64,000 nt of DNA. Source: Parafrankia elaeagni. Its GTDB lineage: Bacteria; Actinomycetota; Actinomycetes; Frankiales; Frankiaceae. The stretch lies in the NCBI RefSeq assembly GCF_000374165.1, contig NZ_KB893670.1:1-64000 (forward strand), written 5' to 3'. The notes below the pieces were generated by a model that was not told the origin of the DNA, searched no databases, and was given only the letters and a program-made list of their open reading frames with translations. Each line of letters begins with the position of its first letter. Positions within the stretch are counted from its first letter, which is position 1. Shown one piece after another: positions 28,800 through 37,196 of the stretch. A program made the position numbers and the translations under genes.

Positions 28800-29031
28800 C
28801 GCCCAAGGCGGACGTTGTCCGTCCGTGGGTTTCCGGAGTGCACCCGGCGACTGGGGCGGGATCCGGCGGCCAGCAAGCCGCGGTCCAGGTCACCACACGT
28901 CCACCAGGAACATACGGATACGGATAACCGTCACCGGAGGACGGTGATACGACAGCGACCGGTGTCATCACGTTCACCCTGAGCGCGGGTTCCCGGGCGG
29001 CCCCGTCGGGGAATCGGTCGCCTAAACCTAG

Positions 29032-29037
29032 TAGCGT
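29032..29037 (+). promoter_or_regulatory. -10 hexamer TAGCGT of epimerase gene
   Basis: TAGCGT is followed by 8 nt and the GTG at 29046, the same hexamer and spacing as thiL. Confidence 0.5.
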
Positions 29038-29045
29038 GTGTTGTC

Positions 29046-29669
29046 GTGGAGGTCACCGAGCTGCCGATATCCGATGCCTGGTTGTTCACCCCGCGCAAGC
29101 ACGCCGATCCACGCGGAACATTCCTCGAATGGTTCCGTACCGACGCGCTGGAATCGGTGACCGGGCATCGTCTCGAACTCGCCCAGGCGAACGCCAGTGT
29201 CAGCCGTGCGGGAACACTGCGCGGGGTCCACTACGCCCAGGTGCCGCCCAGCCAGGCCAAGTACGTCACCTGCGTCAGCGGGCGGATCCTGGACTGCGTC
29301 GTGGACATCCGGATCGGCTCGCCGACGTTCGGCGCGCACGCGGCCGTCGTCCTGGACGACGTCGACCGGCGGGGCCTGTACGTGTCGGAGGGTCTCGGGC
29401 ATGCGTTCATGGCGCTGACCGACGGCGCCGCCATCACCTACCTGTGCTCGACGCCCTACACGCCGGCACGGGAGTACGGCATCAACCCGCTCGACCCGGA
29501 TCTCGACCTGCCCTGGCCACCCGACCTGACCCCACTGCTGTCCGACAAGGACATCGCGGCGCCGAGCCTGCACCAGGCCGCCGCCGCCGGAATTTTGCCC
29601 AGCTACGCCGACTGCAGGGCCTTCTACGACTCGCTGCGCCCCCTGGGCAGCGGCGCCGTTCGTTCCTGA
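29046..29669 (+). CDS. rmlC: dTDP-4-dehydrorhamnose 3,5-epimerase family protein
   Basis: Cupin-fold epimerase acting on dTDP-4-keto-6-deoxyglucose in dTDP-L-rhamnose or related deoxysugar formation. The 207-residue product shows DPRGTFLEWFR, QANASVSRAGTLRGVHY (catalytic His), AKYVTCVSGRILD (catalytic Lys), DIRIGSPTFG, SEGLGHAFMAL and the C-terminal NPLDPDLDLPWP. The other rml genes (A, B, D) are not in the window, so it could equally serve another deoxysugar epimerisation. Its stop codon is the first base triplet of a 51-bp palindrome. Confidence 0.88.
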   Translation: MEVTELPISDAWLFTPRKHADPRGTFLEWFRTDALESVTGHRLELAQANASVSRAGTLRGVHYAQVPPSQAKYVTCVSGRILDCVVDIRIGSPTFGAHAAVVLDDVDRRGLYVSEGLGHAFMALTDGAAITYLCSTPYTPAREYGINPLDPDLDLPWPPDLTPLLSDKDIAAPSLHQAAAAGILPSYADCRAFYDSLRPLGSGAVRS

Positions 29670-29716
29670 GGCCGCTGCCGTGGCACCGGGACCCGGTGCC
29701 ACGGCAGCGGCCTCAG
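29666..29716. terminator. 51-bp perfect palindrome between rmlC and sodX
   Basis: 25-bp arms ctgaggccgctgccgtggca... mirror around a single A at 29691. The left arm begins at the epimerase stop codon and the right arm ends 7 bp before the sodX stop. It is best read as a bidirectional terminator for convergent genes. Confidence 0.8.
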
Positions 29717-29722
29717 GGCCCG

Positions 29723-30058
29723 CTACGCCCGCGGCGGGCGGCTGCGGCGCAGCACCCGGGGGCGCGGCCAGTAACGCGCCACCACCCGGCCCAGGATGTC
29801 CCCGGCGGGAACCATGCCGAACGCGGCGCTGTCGGTGCCGACCCCCACGTTGTCCGACCGCAGCCACCAGGATCCGTCCGGGTCGGTGAACTCCGCCCGT
29901 TTGATGCCGAGGCCACGGCCCGGCAGCCGCGCGACCACCACATCCCCCGGCCGGGCAGGTGCGCCCCACAGGACCAGACAGGCATCGCCGTCGCGCAGGG
30001 TCGGGCGCATCGACTCGCCACGCACGCCGACCGCCCGCGGAGAAATGTTCGGGCTCAC
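29723..30058 (-). CDS. sodX: Nickel-type superoxide dismutase maturation protease
   Basis: A 111-residue S24/S26 signal-peptidase-like serine protease with the Ser nucleophile in VRGESMRPTLRDGD (about residue 16), a Lys in LGIKRAEF (about 53) as general base, and the SDN/GxDS segment RSDNVGVGTDSAAFG. It lacks a transmembrane anchor, as expected for SodX, which removes the SodN propeptide so that the nickel-hook His becomes the N terminus. It starts at GTG 30058, divergent from sodN with 154 bp between them. Confidence 0.9.
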   Translation of the reverse strand: MSPNISPRAVGVRGESMRPTLRDGDACLVLWGAPARPGDVVVARLPGRGLGIKRAEFTDPDGSWWLRSDNVGVGTDSAAFGMVPAGDILGRVVARYWPRPRVLRRSRPPRA

Positions 30059-30212
30059 AGGGGTAGGTTGCCAGAAGGCGGGAAACCGGTCCGCGAGCTG
30101 CTCACTCGCGGCTCACCGGCCCGCGATCGCAGCACCCAGGGCCGGCCACCCGGCGCGGGCACGGTCGCCCTGGGGCGAGGGAAGTCCCAAGGCGTACAGA
30201 GAGGACAGCGGC

Positions 30213-30611
30213 ATGAGCCTGCTCAATCCCGCGACCAGCGTCAGTGCCCACTGCGACCTGCCCTGCGGCGTCTACGACCCGGCCCAGGCAAAGGTCGAGG
30301 CCCAGTCGGTCAAGGCCATCCAGGAGAAGTACCAGGGCAACACCGACCCCGAGTTCCGGGCCCGGGCGCTCGCCATCAAGGAGGAGCGCGCGGAGCTGGT
30401 GAAGCACCACCTCTGGGTGCTGTGGACCGACTACTTCAAGCCGAACCACCTGGAGAAGTACCCCCAGCTCCACGACCTGTTCTGGAAGGCCACCAAGGCC
30501 GCCGGCGCCGCCGGCGCCAAGGGCTCGGTGGACCCGGCGCAGGGCCAGCAGCTGCTCGACCTGATCGACGAGATCTCCACGATCTTCTGGGAGACCAAGG
30601 CCGCCGCCTGA
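30213..30611 (+). CDS. sodN: Nickel superoxide dismutase precursor
   Basis: The 132-residue precursor has a 12-residue propeptide followed by the nickel hook HCDLPCGVY (residues 13-21). After cleavage, His1, Cys2 and Cys6 bind Ni. The rest is the four-helix bundle: QEKYQGNTDPEFRARA, KEERAELVKHHLWVLWTDYF, HLEKYPQLHDLFWKATKAAG and LLDLIDEISTIFWETKA. It dismutates superoxide to O2 and H2O2 as a cytoplasmic homohexamer. GAGAGGA precedes the ATG at 30213. The processing protease gene sodX is divergent next door. No second SOD gene is in the window. Confidence 0.96.
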   Translation: MSLLNPATSVSAHCDLPCGVYDPAQAKVEAQSVKAIQEKYQGNTDPEFRARALAIKEERAELVKHHLWVLWTDYFKPNHLEKYPQLHDLFWKATKAAGAAGAKGSVDPAQGQQLLDLIDEISTIFWETKAAA

Positions 30612-30630
30612 CGTCGGCGACCTGCGGCGA

Positions 30631-30676
30631 GGACGTCCCTGCCGGGTGGTGTGAAGCCACCCGGTGGGGACGTCCC
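30631..30676 (+). terminator. Terminator hairpin of sodN
   Basis: Arms GGACGTCCCtgCCGGGTGG and CCACCCGGtgGGGACGTCC pair apart from one 2x2 internal loop; the loop is 7 nt. It begins 19 bp after the sodN stop. Confidence 0.75.
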
Positions 30677-30741
30677 CGTTTCCAGCCCCGGCTGTCCCGG
30701 ACTGTCCCGACTGCCCCGCCCCGCCCCGCCCCGGAGCCGAC

Positions 30742-31233
30742 ATGATCAGAACGGCTGAACGCGCGGACGTCGTTCCCGTCCTCGGTCTGGTCCGCGACCT
30801 CGCCGCCTACGAGCGGGAGCCGGACGCGGTCGCCATGACCCCGGACGACCTCGCCGTCGCTCTCTTCGGCGATCCGCCGGCGGTGCACTGCCTGGTCGCG
30901 GCCGCTCCGGGCGAGGGAGGCGACGTCCTCGGATGCGCGCTCTGGCACCCGACGTTCTCAACCTGGACCGGTCAGGCCGGGATGTATCTGGTCGATCTTT
31001 TCGTCCGGCCCGGACATCGCCGCGAAGGGCACGGCCGCGCGCTGCTGCGCGAACTCGCCCGGCTGTGCGCGCGGCATGGCTACCAGCGCCTGGAATGGGC
31101 CGTACTGGACTGGAACACGCCCGCGCACGACTTCTACCGCTCGGTGGGGGCGACGGCCACCGAGGAGTGGACCACCTGGCGCCTCGACGCAGCGGCCATC
31201 GACGCACTGGCGCACCGGCGGCCGCCCCGGTGA
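30742..31233 (+). CDS. GNAT family N-acetyltransferase
   Basis: A 163-residue acetyltransferase. It begins MIRTAERADVVPVLGLVRDLAAYE and has the acetyl-CoA loop LFVRPGHRREGHGRALLRELA, then LEWAVLDWNTPAHDFYRSVGA. Length and the 'LAxYE' N terminus resemble the diamine/thialysine acetyltransferase (SAT) branch, which acetylates polyamines or S-aminoethylcysteine. The ATG at 30742 fits the family start; an in-frame extension upstream is Pro-rich. It follows sodN but behind a strong terminator. Confidence 0.85.
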   Translation: MIRTAERADVVPVLGLVRDLAAYEREPDAVAMTPDDLAVALFGDPPAVHCLVAAAPGEGGDVLGCALWHPTFSTWTGQAGMYLVDLFVRPGHRREGHGRALLRELARLCARHGYQRLEWAVLDWNTPAHDFYRSVGATATEEWTTWRLDAAAIDALAHRRPPR

Positions 31234-31235
31234 CC

Positions 31236-31409
31236 ATGTCGGCTGACATGCACCTTGACGGCGACGTCCCGTGGTCCGAACGTCCGCACGAAGTGGTCAT
31301 CAGGCCTGTGCGCGCGCCCTTCCAGCGCCTCGCGCCGGGCAACGAATTCCCAGGTGGCCGGTATGAACCGGCCATTCACGACCACGTGGGCCCGAGGCGC
31401 GTCTTCTGA
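31236..31409 (+). CDS. Possible small hypothetical ORF (57 codons)
   Basis: Starts MSADMHLDGDVPWSERP two bases after the acetyltransferase stop and ends GPRRVF. It contains an inverted repeat GGCCGGT-atga-ACCGGCC at 31356-31373 that could equally be a terminator for the upstream gene. Codon bias is moderate and I recognise no family, so this is a weak call. Confidence 0.25.
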   Translation: MSADMHLDGDVPWSERPHEVVIRPVRAPFQRLAPGNEFPGGRYEPAIHDHVGPRRVF

Positions 31410-31993
31410 TCACCCGACCTGCGACACACCAGGCAGCCTGGGTACGGTGGTGAACGACGGGAGGCCATGCCGGGTGGTCAACCGGGGCAGGGCCATCATC
31501 GGAGTAACGCCCCGCGGAACAGGGCAGGGCTCACCACCGGAGTGTCGTCCGGAAACGGACATCACACCCCCGGGCCGGAGGCTGTCACGCCGTGGTGACA
31601 ACGCTCTGGTATCCGGTACCGACGCGCCGAGGGCGCCCGGCACCGGAAGTTCGGCCGCACGAAGGGCGAGATCCACGCACGAACGGCAGCTGGTACGGCG
31701 AGAATCCAAGGCGGCGACGAGCATCGGGCGCACCGGAGGAGGTCGGCGGTCCCATCCAGGCCGGCGGCACAATCAGCAGGGCGGCCGGCGGCTCACGCGG
31801 CACAGCGGAACGCGAGGGGAACAGCACGACGCACCGTCGGCACGGCACCAGGCATGAGGTCCGGACACGACGCACCGGACATGACGCACCAGACACGCGT
31901 ACAGACACCAGGCACGCGACAGACACCAGGCACGCGACAGACATCATCGACGAGGACCTTCCTCGCACGACCCGGGCTCTTGGGGGTAGGAAC
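31410..31993. other. Gene-free region upstream of the anti-sigma gene
   Basis: About 580 bp, lower in GC than neighbouring genes. It includes an 18-bp tandem repeat at 31901-31943. I looked for a SigF/SigB-type promoter (GTTT-N15-17-GGGTA); GGGTA occurs at 31439 and 31984 but without a matching -35. Confidence 0.4.
31901..31943. repeat. 18-bp tandem repeat upstream of the anti-sigma gene
   Basis: About 2.4 copies of acagacaccaggcacgcg, ending 50 bp before the GTG at 31994. Confidence 0.85.
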
Positions 31994-32530
31994 GTGAATC
32001 CGACGCCTTCTACCGGCGGCGCGGAGAACTCGGACGGCATCTCGGGCGGCGCCACCGGCGACGGCGGCCCGCACGACGTCGTCCAGCTCACCCTGCCCGC
32101 CGCGAGTGCCTATCTGACCGTCCTGCGGACGGCCACAGCGTCCCTCGCGGCCCGGTTGGACTTCACTCTCGACGACATCGAGGATCTCCGTATCGCGGTG
32201 GACGAGGCGTGCGCGCTGCTGCTCGTCTCCGCAGTGCCCGGATCCGCCCTGGAATGCAGCTTCGCCCTGGAACCCGGCGTGATGAAGGTCCTGGTCACGG
32301 TCGAGAGCCTCGATGGCGAACCACCGTCCAAGGAGACGTTCGCGTGGACGGTGCTGACCGCGCTGGCCGGTGACGTCTCCAGCTCGACGGGCCCGGGCTC
32401 CCGGGTCAGCATTGCCCTCCAGAAGCGTCGCGGCGTCCGGGCCGACCTGGGTGAGCCCCCGGCCGGGCACGTCCGCGGCTCAGGTGCGGCCTCCGCAGCG
32501 GCCCTCGGCGACACGGTAGGCACGTTGTGA
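31994..32530 (+). CDS. RsbW/SpoIIAB-type anti-sigma factor
   Basis: A 178-residue GHKL-fold (HATPase_c_2) protein: SAYLTVLRTATASLAARLDFT, DDIEDLRIAVDEACALLL (N box), and VSSSTGPGSRVSIAL toward the end. Such proteins hold SigB/SigF-family factors inactive and are released by anti-anti-sigma proteins they can phosphorylate. It overlaps the sigma gene by four bases (GTGA), so the two are translationally coupled. The start GTG at 31994 has GGGGGTAGG upstream. No anti-anti-sigma gene is adjacent. Confidence 0.87.
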   Translation: MNPTPSTGGAENSDGISGGATGDGGPHDVVQLTLPAASAYLTVLRTATASLAARLDFTLDDIEDLRIAVDEACALLLVSAVPGSALECSFALEPGVMKVLVTVESLDGEPPSKETFAWTVLTALAGDVSSSTGPGSRVSIALQKRRGVRADLGEPPAGHVRGSGAASAAALGDTVGTL

Positions 32531-33621
32531 CTTCAGCCGGCAGAACACCCACCACGCCCCGATCGGCACCCGTGGGCCACGCGGGCAGCCACGATCCCGC
32601 TGGCGCGGGCGACCCGGTCGCGGCCATCAGCCAGCGCAACGCCGGCGAGGTCGCCGGCGTCACCCTGAGCGGGCCGGGAGCGGGCCGGGAGAAGAACGGC
32701 CACGCCCCGACCGCCGGCGCCGCCGGGAGCGGGTCCGCCACGGGCCGCCCCGCACCCCCGGCGTTGGGCGAGCAGGCGCACCCGGAGAGCCCCGTTGAAA
32801 CCACCGTCGAGACCACCGAGGCGGCCGGTCCCGAGGCGGGTGCGGCTCCGGAGCGCAGCACCTCCCCGGACCGGGTCCGTGCCCGCGCGCTGTTCGCGCA
32901 GCTGGTCTCGCTGCCGCAGGGCGACCCGGAGCGGGCCGCCGTGCGTGACCAGCTCGTCCGCATGCATCTCCCGCTCGTCGAGTACCTCGCCCGGCGCTTC
33001 CGAAACCGCGGCGAGCCCCTCGACGACCTGGTGCAGGTCGCGACGATCGGCCTCATCAAGTCGGTCGACCGGTTCGACCCCGAGCGCGGGGTCGAGTTCT
33101 CGACCTATGCCACCCCGACCATCGTCGGCGAGATCAAGCGCCACTTCCGGGACAAGGGCTGGGCCATCCGGGTGCCCCGCCGGCTCCAGGAGCTGAAGCT
33201 CTCGCTGACGAAGGCGACCTCCGAGCTCTCCCAGTCGCTGGGCCGCTCGCCGACGGTCAGCGAGATAGCCCGCCACCTGGAAATGACCGAGGAGGAGGTC
33301 CTCGAGGGACTGGAGTCGGCGAACGCCTACTCCGCGGTGTCCCTCGACGCGCCCGACTCCGGCGACGACGAGGCACCGGCCGTCGCGGACACGCTCGGCG
33401 TACAGGACGAGTCACTCGAGGGCGTGGAGTACCGGGAGTCGCTCAAGCCGCTCCTAGAGAAGCTGCCGCCGCGGGAGAAGCGCATCCTGCTCCTCCGGTT
33501 CTTCGGCAACATGACGCAGTCACAGATCGCGAACGAGCTCGGGATCTCGCAGATGCACGTGTCCCGCCTGCTGGCCCGCACACTGGCCCAGCTGCGCCGT
33601 GGGCTGCTCGAAGACGGCTGA
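32527..33621 (+). CDS. RNA polymerase sigma factor, SigB/SigF/SigG family
   Basis: A 364-residue group-3 sigma factor. After a 115-residue disordered Ala/Gly/Pro N terminus come region 2 (LVEYLARRFRNRGEPLDDLVQVATIGLIKSVDRFDPERG, FSTYATPTIVGEIKRHFRDKGW), region 3 (LGRSPTVSEIARHLEMTEEEV) and region 4 (LPPREKRILLLRFFGNMTQ, QIANELGISQMHVSRLLARTL). It is encoded directly after its likely anti-sigma factor. Position near whiB1 and pdtaS recalls the S. coelicolor prsH-sigH locus, so a general or osmotic stress role is plausible but inferred. The N-terminal extension is longer than usual; internal starts are possible. Confidence 0.9.
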   Translation: MTSAGRTPTTPRSAPVGHAGSHDPAGAGDPVAAISQRNAGEVAGVTLSGPGAGREKNGHAPTAGAAGSGSATGRPAPPALGEQAHPESPVETTVETTEAAGPEAGAAPERSTSPDRVRARALFAQLVSLPQGDPERAAVRDQLVRMHLPLVEYLARRFRNRGEPLDDLVQVATIGLIKSVDRFDPERGVEFSTYATPTIVGEIKRHFRDKGWAIRVPRRLQELKLSLTKATSELSQSLGRSPTVSEIARHLEMTEEEVLEGLESANAYSAVSLDAPDSGDDEAPAVADTLGVQDESLEGVEYRESLKPLLEKLPPREKRILLLRFFGNMTQSQIANELGISQMHVSRLLARTLAQLRRGLLEDG

Positions 33622-33631
33622 CCAGACCGAC

Positions 33632-33657
33632 GACCGACCCCCGGGCCCGGGTCGGTC
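33632..33657. terminator. Hairpin after the sigma factor gene
   Basis: Arms GACCGACCC (33632-33640) and GGGTCGGTC (33649-33657), 10 bp after the stop, between convergent genes. Confidence 0.7.
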
Positions 33658-33776
33658 CAGCTCCGTGCCCTCTCCGTGCCCTCCTGGCCCCGGCTCGCCA
33701 CCGCTCCACGGGCCGGTCTGGCACAGGCCGGGCAGGCCAGGCCAGGCCAGGCCGGAGCTGCTGCCCGAGGCCGGAG

Positions 33777-34217
33777 CTACTGCTCCTGGCTGGCGCCGGG
33801 ACGGGCATATCCCCCGCCGAGGGCGATCGCAACGATAATCATGATCGGCACCACGACCAGCGGTACCCCGTAGCCGTAGAGACCCCCCTGGAGCAGCCCC
33901 CAGGCAACAGGGAGGCACAGCACCTGGGTCACCAGCGCGGGTGAGCGGAACGCCTCCCGCCCGCGCAGCACACCCCAGGTGACGAGGCCGAGGCCGGCCG
34001 CGCCGACCAGCGCCAGCAGGCCGCCTGTCTCCGCCCGCCCGACGTCGTCGATGTCGGAGCCGAACCCCCGGACCACCAGCAGCACTCCGAGGCCGGTCAA
34101 CACCACCGTCTGGAGCCCGAGCAGCGCTCCCGCGACCAGCAGGGGCCGCGGCACGGCACGCGTCTGCTGCGCCGGACCGCCGCCCGGCTCCCCCGCAACG
34201 CCGCGGTTGGTACCCAT
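33777..34217 (-). CDS. Four-helix integral membrane protein, hypothetical
   Basis: A 146-residue protein with a 24-residue cytoplasmic Gly/Pro-rich start and four hydrophobic segments at roughly 26-49, 66-86, 93-109 and 113-136 (e.g. LLVAGALLGLQTVVLTGLGV). No catalytic motif is visible and I do not recognise the family. It faces the sigma factor gene and is divergent from the lipid kinase gene, 128 bp away. Confidence 0.7.
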   Translation of the reverse strand: MGTNRGVAGEPGGGPAQQTRAVPRPLLVAGALLGLQTVVLTGLGVLLVVRGFGSDIDDVGRAETGGLLALVGAAGLGLVTWGVLRGREAFRSPALVTQVLCLPVAWGLLQGGLYGYGVPLVVVPIMIIVAIALGGGYARPGASQEQ

Positions 34218-34333
34218 CCGTCGAGATTACGTGCCCGCGGCCGCGGGCCCGCCACCCGGCCGCGCGGCGGCGCCGGGTCAGCACGGACGGTGTGAGAGTT
34301 TTCCCAGCCGACGCCCTGAATGACTGCGCAGGC

Positions 34334-34339
34334 TACCGT
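34334..34339 (+). promoter_or_regulatory. -10 hexamer TACCGT of leaderless lipid kinase gene
   Basis: TACCGT is followed by 6 nt and the ATG at 34346. Confidence 0.5.
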
Positions 34340-34345
34340 ATTGCC

Positions 34346-35413
34346 ATGCGCGGGCTGCTGGTCGTCAATCCGGTTGCGACCACCACTACTGAGCGGGTCC
34401 GCGACGTTCTCGTCACCGCACTCGCCGCTGACGTCGACCTGGAGACGGTTGTCACCAAGGGCCGTGGCCACGGGGTCGAGCTCGGGGCCGACGCCCGTGA
34501 GATGGGTGTGGACGTCGTGATCGTCCTCGGTGGTGACGGCACCGTCAACGAGATCGTGAACGGCCTGGTGAGCAGCGGCCCGGCCGCCGGCGGCCCCGCG
34601 CTCGCCGTGGTTCCCGGCGGCAGCACGAACGTCTTCACCCGAGCTCTCGGGTACTCGTCGTCGCCGGTCGAGGCGACCGGCGAGCTGCTCGCAGCCCTGC
34701 GGGAGGGCCGCAGCCGCGAGGTGAGCGTCGGCCTGGCCCACTACGGCGACCAGCAGCGGTACTTCGCCTTCTGCCTGGGTGTCGGGCTGGACGCCGACGT
34801 GGTCGCCGCCGTCGAGCGGCGCCGGGAGAAGGGGCGGCGCAGCACCCCGGGGCTGTTCGTGCGCTGCGCGGTCACGGAGCTGCTGCGTCGGACCGGCCGG
34901 TCCGGCCCGACGATCTCCGTCAGCTCGACCGGCGGCGTGCCGGACCTGCGCGGAATCCTCGACGAGGCGGACGGCACTCCCGAGAGCGCGGCTCCCGCGG
35001 ACGGTACGGGCCGCGAGGCCGGAGCCGCGTCCGGTGACGGCGGGTCGGTGGTGGGCGGTGACGGCGGCCGCGCACCGGTCGAGGTGTCGCTGGCGATCGT
35101 GTGCAACACCCGGCCCTGGACCTACCTGAACAACCGCCCGGTGGCAGCCTGCCCGGCCGCGTCCTTCGACACCGGGCTGGACCTGCTGGGCCTGCGTCGG
35201 GCGCGGCTCACCAGCGTGCTGCGGACCGGGCTGAAGATGCTCGGCGAGGACGCCGACCCGCGGGGCCGCAACGTCTACGGGCTCCACGACACGACGTCCC
35301 TCACGCTGCGTTCCGACGAGCCGGTCGCCGTGCAGATGGACGGCGAGGTGCTGGGCCTGTTCACCTCGGTCGAGCTCACCCACCACCCGCGGGCCCTGCG
35401 GGTCATCGCCTGA
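34346..35413 (+). CDS. Diacylglycerol/sphingosine kinase-family lipid kinase
   Basis: A 355-residue DAGK_cat protein: MRGLLVVNPVATTTTERV, TKGRGHGVELG, VIVLGGDGTVNEIVNGLV (ATP-binding GGDGT), VPGGSTNVFTRALG, the second-domain LGVGLDADVVAAVERRR and FDTGLDLLGL, EPVAVQMDGEVLG. These bacterial kinases phosphorylate diacylglycerol or related lipids. A Gly/Ala-rich disordered loop lies at about 205-245. It sits upstream of whiB1 as in mycobacteria (Rv3218, from memory). A leaderless -10 fixes the start. Confidence 0.9.
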   Translation: MRGLLVVNPVATTTTERVRDVLVTALAADVDLETVVTKGRGHGVELGADAREMGVDVVIVLGGDGTVNEIVNGLVSSGPAAGGPALAVVPGGSTNVFTRALGYSSSPVEATGELLAALREGRSREVSVGLAHYGDQQRYFAFCLGVGLDADVVAAVERRREKGRRSTPGLFVRCAVTELLRRTGRSGPTISVSSTGGVPDLRGILDEADGTPESAAPADGTGREAGAASGDGGSVVGGDGGRAPVEVSLAIVCNTRPWTYLNNRPVAACPAASFDTGLDLLGLRRARLTSVLRTGLKMLGEDADPRGRNVYGLHDTTSLTLRSDEPVAVQMDGEVLGLFTSVELTHHPRALRVIA

Positions 35414-35444
35414 CCCAGGTCAGCAGGTCAGTACCCGCCCGCAG

Positions 35445-36308
35445 TCATCTCCCGAGTGCCGTGGTGATGCCGGCCGGGTCGTCGCAGATGATCCCGTCGA
35501 CGCCGGCGTCACGCAGCTCGAGCGCCGCCGCCGGGTCGGTGACCGTCCAGGTGACCAGGCGGACGCCGGCCCGGCGTGCCCGCGCCACCGCGTCCGGAAC
35601 GCCGTGGACGGCGGACACGTGCGCATGGAGCTCGGTGTGGCCGGCGGAGCGGACATAGGCGATTCCGCCGCTGACCGACATCCGGGGCATGGTGAGGAAC
35701 GCGGTCGCGACCCCGAGGCCGGCGTCGCGGACCGCCTCGATCGCGAACCAGTCGAAGGATGACACCGTGATCCCCGGCTGGACCGCGGAGCCGGCACCCG
35801 GCTCACCGCCGTTCGCCCGCGCGTCCGGCGTGGCTGCGGGATGCCACCGGGGTTCGGCGGCATCGCCGGTGGGGCTCTCGGCCGGGTCCAGCCGCCCGGG
35901 GGTGCCCGGACCCGGCTCCGGGGTGGTCGGACCCAGCTCGGGGAGGCCCCGGGCCCGCAGGAGCTCGATGAGCGCCCGGGCGGTGCGCTCCCGCGGCGCG
36001 TCGAAGTCGGGTTGACCCGGCTGGTTCTTGATCTCGAGGATGAGCCGGCCACGGCCGGCCCACACGTCCAGCACGTCGGTCAGTGCCGGGATCCCGCGGC
36101 TGGCCAGCTCCCTGGTCGACCGGCGGAGGACGGCGCGGCCACCGAGGCGCGGGAGCCGGGCGTCGTGCACACAGACCAGATCCCCGTCGGCGCTGCGCCG
36201 GATGTCGAGCTCCACGCCGTCGGCGCCGGCTCGTAACGCGGCGTCGACAGCCTCGACCGTGTTCTCGGGGCCAGGTGTCCGGCTGCCCCGATGGCCAAGA
36301 ACCTCCAT
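35445..36308 (-). CDS. Glycerophosphodiester phosphodiesterase
   Basis: A 287-residue GDPD TIM barrel: MEVLGHRGSRTPGPENTVEA (catalytic HRG...PENT), DGVELDIRRSADGDLVCVHDARL (metal Glu/Asp and catalytic His), LILEIKNQPG, SSFDWFAIEAV, VTWTVTDPAAALELRDAGVDGIICDDP. It hydrolyses glycerophosphodiesters to glycerol-3-phosphate and an alcohol. No signal peptide is seen, so it is cytoplasmic. A disordered Pro/Glu/Gly insert occupies about residues 125-170. The ATG at 36308 is chosen because the HRG motif normally lies within ten residues of the start. It is convergent with the lipid kinase, 31 bp away. Confidence 0.9.
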   Translation of the reverse strand: MEVLGHRGSRTPGPENTVEAVDAALRAGADGVELDIRRSADGDLVCVHDARLPRLGGRAVLRRSTRELASRGIPALTDVLDVWAGRGRLILEIKNQPGQPDFDAPRERTARALIELLRARGLPELGPTTPEPGPGTPGRLDPAESPTGDAAEPRWHPAATPDARANGGEPGAGSAVQPGITVSSFDWFAIEAVRDAGLGVATAFLTMPRMSVSGGIAYVRSAGHTELHAHVSAVHGVPDAVARARRAGVRLVTWTVTDPAAALELRDAGVDGIICDDPAGITTALGR

Positions 36309-36947
36309 CGCTCCATCCTGCACGGACTGTTCCCCGCCCTTCCACCGCAGCATCACCGCCACGCACGGTGACCTTCGGGCGATTCCATCGGTGGCGGCAG
36401 CCCGCCGGGCCGGCCCGGCGGGACCCCCGCGCGCACCGCACCGCACGATGCGCCAGAATGGCCCCTACGCCTCCAGAATCAACACCAAAGCGACAACACA
36501 GCACAGAATGACCAGGCGGCATGGCCGCCAGATGAACGTCGCCGAGCGCTCGCGCCTCGGCCGACGTTCGGGCACCCCACAACGGTCCAACATGATCCGG
36601 AGAGCCTGGAAGTGCCGACAGCCACGGGATTCCCTCCCGATGGCCAATGCCCGATGGGCAGTCGCGTCACCCGTGGTCCGGCCGTGTCCCTGGCGGACAG
36701 GGACCGGCCAGAACCGCCGTCACACCACAGGTAGGTTCTTGCGCCCCTGCCCGTTCCGGTGGGAGGGTGGCGAATGTCCGAGGTAGATGCACGTGCACCT
36801 GGGACCACGCGCATGCACTCGCACCAGCCCCCGCCGCCGCGCCCGACGCGACATCCAGAATTTTCTTTCGGGACGCGACGCAACCAAGGCGGCTCACCGA
36901 GCGTCTGATGTGCAGTGTGGTCCGAGACGAGAGAGGGAGTAGTACGC
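36309..36947. other. Region between GDPD and whiB1
   Basis: 639 bp with an AT-richer patch at 36460-36520. It carries the whiB1 promoter and leader and a weak 60-codon frame on the minus strand. I found no CRP-type TGTGA-N6-TCACA site such as controls whiB1 in mycobacteria. Confidence 0.4.
36465..36647 (-). CDS. Possible small tail-anchored ORF
   Basis: Sixty codons with a basic N-terminal half and a hydrophobic C terminus (LVILCCVVALVLILEA) that would make a tail anchor. Third-position GC is lower than for real genes here and no ribosome site is evident. Listed as a weak candidate only. Confidence 0.2.
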   Translation of the reverse strand: MAIGRESRGCRHFQALRIMLDRCGVPERRPRRERSATFIWRPCRLVILCCVVALVLILEA

Positions 36948-37196
36948 ATGGACTGGCGCCACCGAGCGCTCTGCCGTGACGAGGATCCCGAGCTCTTCTT
37001 CCCGATCGGTACGACCGGTCCGGCAGAACGCCAGGTCGAAGAAGCGAAGGCCGTCTGCAGGCGATGCGCGGTCACGAGTGACTGCTTGAACTGGGCTCTG
37101 GACACCGGGCAGGATTCCGGGGTCTGGGGTGGGCTGAGCGAGGACGAACGACGGGCGCTGAAGCGTCAGGTTCGCCTCCGGGTCCGCACCGCCTGA
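36948..37196 (+). CDS. whiB1: WhiB1-type [4Fe-4S] transcriptional regulator
   Basis: An 82-residue Wbl protein almost colinear with mycobacterial WhiB1: MDWRHRALCRDEDPELFFP, cluster cysteines C9, C37, C40 and C46, the GVWGG turn at 58-62 and a basic tail SEDERRALKRQVRLRVR. WhiB1 binds the principal sigma factor and its cluster reacts with NO; it is essential in mycobacteria. GAGAGGGAG precedes the ATG at 36948. It neighbours pdtaS, as in mycobacteria and streptomycetes. Confidence 0.96.
   Translation: MDWRHRALCRDEDPELFFPIGTTGPAERQVEEAKAVCRRCAVTSDCLNWALDTGQDSGVWGGLSEDERRALKRQVRLRVRTA

Larger units (their letters stand above)
27883..29045. other. 1.16-kb gene-free region
   Basis: Frames here are Arg/Pro-rich on both strands with poor periodicity, so I call no gene. 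The right end (28770-29045) is less GC-rich and holds an exact 19-bp palindrome at 28781-28799. Further right is a CGTCACCG/CGGTGA inverted repeat around 28926-28941 and the epimerase -10. It is the longest empty stretch in the window apart from 54.1-55.3 kb. Confidence 0.45.

Noticed and set aside
31439-31990. SigF/SigB-type promoter before the anti-sigma gene
   Set aside because: GGGTA boxes occur but no GTTT-like -35 lies at the right distance.
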